Shown: positions 33,195 to 35,466 of the stretch, one piece after another
Position numbering within the stretch: the stretch's first letter is position 1
Layout of the letters: every line of letters starts with the position of its first letter
Assembly (NCBI GenBank): GCA_022712235.1
Contig: JALAGW010000292.1
Span: forward strand, 1-35,466
Source of the DNA: Brevundimonas sp.
GTDB lineage: Bacteria > Pseudomonadota > Alphaproteobacteria > Caulobacterales > Caulobacteraceae
Direction of reading: 5' to 3'
Length of the DNA: 35,466 nucleotides
Made by a program: the position numbers and the translations under genes
The notes under the pieces: generated by a model
Database searches by the model: none
Seen by the model: the letters and a program-made list of their open reading frames with translations, nothing else
Told to the model about the DNA's origin: nothing

Positions 33195-33520
33195 ACATGA
33201 GCGCCAAAAACTTCTACCTGGCCATGGCGGTGATCGGGACCGTGGTCCCCTGGCTGTTCTTCGGCTCCTTCTTCGCCCTGAACGGGTTGGATATTCCGCT
33301 CTTTCTGAAGTCGCTGTTCGTCAACGGCGCCGCCGGCGGCTTCTCCGCCGACGTGCTGATCACCATCGTCATATTCTGGGTGTGGTCGTGGCGGGATGCG
33401 ACCCGGCACAGGATCGCGCGCTGGTGGCTGGTGCTGCCGGCCAGCTTCTGCGTGGGGCTGTCGCTGGCTCTGCCGCTCTATCTGTATTTGCGCGAGCGAG
33501 CTAAAAGCCAGAAAAACTAA
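33191..33520 (+). CDS. DUF2834 membrane protein
   Basis: A 109-residue protein with three predicted membrane helices (about residues 7-31, 53-69 and 78-101) and the DUF2834 pattern: GTVVPWLFFGSFFALNG, SADVLITIVIFWVW and LPASFCVGLSLALPLYLYLR. Function is unknown. GTG at 33191 overlaps the gph stop, and an ATG two codons later (33197) is an equally possible start. It is coupled to gph. Confidence 0.87.
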   Translation: MNMSAKNFYLAMAVIGTVVPWLFFGSFFALNGLDIPLFLKSLFVNGAAGGFSADVLITIVIFWVWSWRDATRHRIARWWLVLPASFCVGLSLALPLYLYLRERAKSQKN

Positions 33521-33621
33521 ATGGTGACGCAGAACTTCTCAGCGTCAATCGCTCCCGTTCCTGTTGCCGTCCGCGCGCATGGGAAACACATAGACCGACC
33601 CGTTCCTCCCCAAGGGTCGTC

Positions 33622-34911
33622 ATGTTCCGTCGCTTCTTCGCCATCCCCCTCTGGCAGCGCACCGCCGCCGGTTTCGCCCTGGGCATCATCGCCGGCCTGA
33701 TCCTGCGCGAGCAGGCGACCGTCTGGCTGCAGCCGATCGGCGACGTCTATCTGAACCTGATCCGCATGGTGGTGGCGCCCCTGGTGCTGTTCACCATCGC
33801 CAGTTCGATCGCCAAGCTGGGCGAAGGCGTGGGCGCGGTGCGGCTGGGAGTGCGGACCATCGTCTGGTTCGCGATCACCTCTCTGCTGGCGGTGCTGGTC
33901 GGTTTCGCCTTCGGGCACATCATCAATCCGGGCGTCGGCCTGGCTGACCTGCCGCTGGGCGAGGTCAAGGAACGGGTGATCCCGACGCCGCTGCAGGTGC
34001 TGCTGGGCGTGGTGCCGACCAATCCCTTCGCCTCCCTGGCCGAAGGCAAGGTGCTGCAGATCATCTTCTTCTCGGCTCTGCTGGGCGCGGCCCTGGTGGC
34101 GCTGGGCGACAGGGCGCAGAATGCACGCAGGCTGGTGGACGAAGGGGCGGCCCTGATCTTCCGCATCACCCGCTGGGTGATCCAGCTGACGCCGTTCGGC
34201 GTGTTCGGCCTGATCGGTTCGGTCGTCGGCGGCTATGGCTGGGAGGCCCTGCTGCCGCTGGGCAAGTTCATCTTCGCCATCTACGCCGCCTGCCTGTTCC
34301 ACATCCTGATCGTCTATTCGGGCCTGCTGAAGCTGCATGGCCTGAAGGTCCGCAGCTTCTTCCGCGGGGCCTTCGCGGCCCAGCAGACGGCCTTCGCCAC
34401 CTCGTCGTCGCTGGGGACCCTGCCGATCACCCTGCGCCAGACGGTCGAGCGCCTGGGCGTGCCGCAGGCCTATGCCGCCTTCGCCGTGCCCCTGGGCGCC
34501 AATGTGAAGATGGACGGCTGCGGCGCCATCTATCCGGCCATCGCCTCGATCTTCATCGCCCAGTATTTCCAGATCGACCTGACCCTGACGCAATACGTCC
34601 TGATCGGCCTGACGGCGGTGCTGGGATCGCTGGGGACCGCAGGCGTGCCGGGGACCAGCATCGTCATGCTGACCCTGACCCTGTCGACGGCGGGCCTGCC
34701 GCTGGAAGGCATCGGCTATATCGTCGCCATCGACCGGATCATCGACATGATGCGCACCGCCACCAACGTCACCGGCCAGATGGTCGTGCCTGTTCTGGTG
34801 GCGAAGGAGGAAGGCATCCTGAACGAGGACATCTACAACGGTCACGTCGCCTGGCTGCCCGGCGATCCGGAGGCGGAGACGCCTGAAGGGGTCCGCACCG
34901 CCGGTATTTGA
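33622..34911 (+). CDS. DAACS-family dicarboxylate/amino acid:cation symporter with altered NMDGT motif
   Basis: A 429-residue inner-membrane secondary transporter with the DAACS (glutamate/dicarboxylate) fold. Present are the helical-hairpin 1 serines (FATSSSLGTLP, residues 258-268) and the C-terminal DRIIDMMRTATNVTG. The central NMDGT motif reads KMDGC (residues 296-300): Lys replaces the sodium-site Asn and Cys the Thr, followed by GAIYPA as in cystine transporters of the TcyP type. Substrate and coupling ion may therefore differ from GltP/DctA. The start is ATG 33622. A hairpin terminator follows. Confidence 0.9.
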   Translation: MFRRFFAIPLWQRTAAGFALGIIAGLILREQATVWLQPIGDVYLNLIRMVVAPLVLFTIASSIAKLGEGVGAVRLGVRTIVWFAITSLLAVLVGFAFGHIINPGVGLADLPLGEVKERVIPTPLQVLLGVVPTNPFASLAEGKVLQIIFFSALLGAALVALGDRAQNARRLVDEGAALIFRITRWVIQLTPFGVFGLIGSVVGGYGWEALLPLGKFIFAIYAACLFHILIVYSGLLKLHGLKVRSFFRGAFAAQQTAFATSSSLGTLPITLRQTVERLGVPQAYAAFAVPLGANVKMDGCGAIYPAIASIFIAQYFQIDLTLTQYVLIGLTAVLGSLGTAGVPGTSIVMLTLTLSTAGLPLEGIGYIVAIDRIIDMMRTATNVTGQMVVPVLVAKEEGILNEDIYNGHVAWLPGDPEAETPEGVRTAGI

Positions 34912-34917
34912 TCAAAG

Positions 34918-34973
34918 AGGCTTGCCGTCGTCGGAATCGCGGGCTACATCGCGCCTCCCGACGGCCCAAGCCT
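34918..34973 (+). terminator. Long-armed terminator after the symporter, overlapping the tRNA-Val promoter
   Basis: AGGCTTG and CCGTCG (34918-34929) pair with CGACGG and CAAGCCT (34959-34973), with two unpaired bases in one arm, followed by TTCTGATTT. It lies 7 bp beyond the symporter stop. The tRNA promoter elements lie within its left arm and loop. Confidence 0.6.
34922..34950 (+). promoter_or_regulatory. Promoter of tRNA-Val
   Basis: TTGCCG (34922-34927) and GCTACATC (34943-34950) are 15 bp apart. GCTACATC fits the Caulobacter -10 consensus GCTANAWC exactly. The predicted start is about 40 bp before the mature tRNA. Confidence 0.65.
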
Positions 34974-34997
34974 TTCTGATTTGGCCGTTACTGCGCT

Positions 34998-35072
34998 GGA
35001 CGCGTAGCTCAGCGGGAGAGCACCTCGTTCACACCGAGGGGGTCACAGGTTCAATCCCTGTCGCGTCCACCA
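34998..35072 (+). tRNA. tRNA-Val (anticodon CAC)
   Basis: A 75-nt cloverleaf with acceptor stem GGACGCG (34998-35004) and CGCGTCC (35062-35068), discriminator A and an encoded CCA (35070-35072). The anticodon arm CCTCG-TTCACAC-CGAGG gives anticodon CAC, reading GUG. The T-loop is GGTTCAATCC. TTTTT directly after the CCA can end transcription. Confidence 0.97.
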
Positions 35073-35148
35073 TTTTTCCCCTTCCCTTACAACAAGATAG
35101 ACCCCGTCGATCGGGCCTTGCCATTGGATGCCTAAGGCTTGACCTCGT

Positions 35149-35170
35149 TAGGGGGGCGCTAGGGGGGCGC
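35149..35170. repeat. Tandem 11-bp repeat downstream of tRNA-Val
   Basis: TAGGGGGGCGC occurs twice head to tail (35149-35159 and 35160-35170), 76 bp after the tRNA, within a 202-bp stretch with no recognised gene. Confidence 0.6.
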
Positions 35171-35274
35171 CGAAAACCTCGCTCAAAACGGCGTTTCAGG
35201 CTGTTTCAAGCAAGATTTCGCCACGGACAAGCATATTAGCATTGCCATCCAGGCATCCAGCGAAGCGGGTTCAC

Positions 35275-35466
35275 TTAGTCTGGAGCGGACGGAGGTGAAC
35301 TGGTCGCGGCGGGCGGACTCGGAGTCGTCGCGCTTCGGGACGGCGTGGGCCCCGATCCTTGAAGCGCGGGAGCGCCCGGCGCCTCGGTCGCGACCGCGCC
35401 GTTGACCGCCTCGCTGGACGACGCTGACGTCCCCGGCCCAGTGGGAACATCGGTCAAGGCCCCCAC
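35275..35466 (-). CDS. C-terminal part of an unknown protein with a low-complexity tail, cut by window edge
   Basis: A leftward frame open from the window edge to TAA at 35275-35277. The 63 visible residues are almost only Pro, Ser, Thr, Ala and Gly (SASSSEAVNGAVATEAPGAP, TPSRSATTPSPPAATSSPP), typical of a disordered C-terminal tail. No domain is visible, so the protein cannot be named; the real start is outside the window. Confidence 0.5.
   Translation of the reverse strand: MGALTDVPTGPGTSASSSEAVNGAVATEAPGAPALQGSGPTPSRSATTPSPPAATSSPPSAPD

Overview
The window looks like a chromosomal segment of an alphaproteobacterium of the order Caulobacterales, most probably Brevundimonas or a close relative. 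This is inferred from the high GC content, the frequent GTG and TTG starts, a Xanthomonas/Caulobacter-type TonB receptor, the yceD-plsX-fabH-ihfA-merR block and the long glyA-nrdR-rib-nusB-thiL block. Almost everything is housekeeping metabolism. There is no prophage, CRISPR array or intact insertion sequence.

Layout. 1-5334: the start of heme A synthase (leftward), two small membrane proteins, a TonB-dependent receptor broken by a one-base frameshift, a secreted propeller-like protein and a 70-residue unknown. 5335-7285: bioB and its likely repressor bioR, with BioR-like operators before both genes. 7377-7543: tRNA-Pro(GGG) with its promoter and terminator. 7577-11586 (leftward): a cytochrome bc1 chaperone-like gene, yceD, plsX, fabH, ihfA and a MerR regulator. 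11674-14360: bamE and, convergent to it, the proton-pumping pyrophosphatase hppA, sharing one strong terminator. 14541-21310 (leftward): glyA, nrdR, ribD (reductase part only), ribE, ribBA-like, ribH, nusB, thiL and a Tat-exported protein, mostly overlapping by 1-14 bases. 21488-22237: an IPTL-CTERM secreted protein. 22248-23776 (leftward): hemA with a Fur-like site upstream and a small gene behind it. 23786-24009: two repeat families. 24051-29205 (leftward): a sialidase-like secreted protein coupled to a 3-hydroxyisobutyrate dehydrogenase, two tandem exported methyltransferase-fold proteins, and glutathione reductase. 29460-33520: an exported unknown, then rpiA and glmU (leftward), gph and a DUF2834 membrane protein. 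33622-35466: a DAACS symporter, tRNA-Val(CAC), and the end of a low-complexity gene cut by the window edge.

How the genes work together. Several cofactor pathways meet here: riboflavin (ribD, ribE, ribB, ribH), biotin (bioB/bioR), thiamine diphosphate (thiL), heme (hemA, ctaA) and one-carbon supply (glyA). Lipid precursor genes plsX and fabH and the envelope gene glmU are adjacent housekeeping functions.

The points most worth checking are: the BioR operator cluster, one site lying inside bioB; a 150-bp double-palindromic element inserted in frame in ribD; a ribD without its deaminase half and a ribBA whose GTP cyclohydrolase II half lacks zinc ligands; ribH with no ATG/GTG/TTG start; FabH with Leu in place of the catalytic His; a shared leader motif before ribE and gor; and the exported methyltransferase-like pair. 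The TonB frameshift and the FabH substitution could both be assembly errors.
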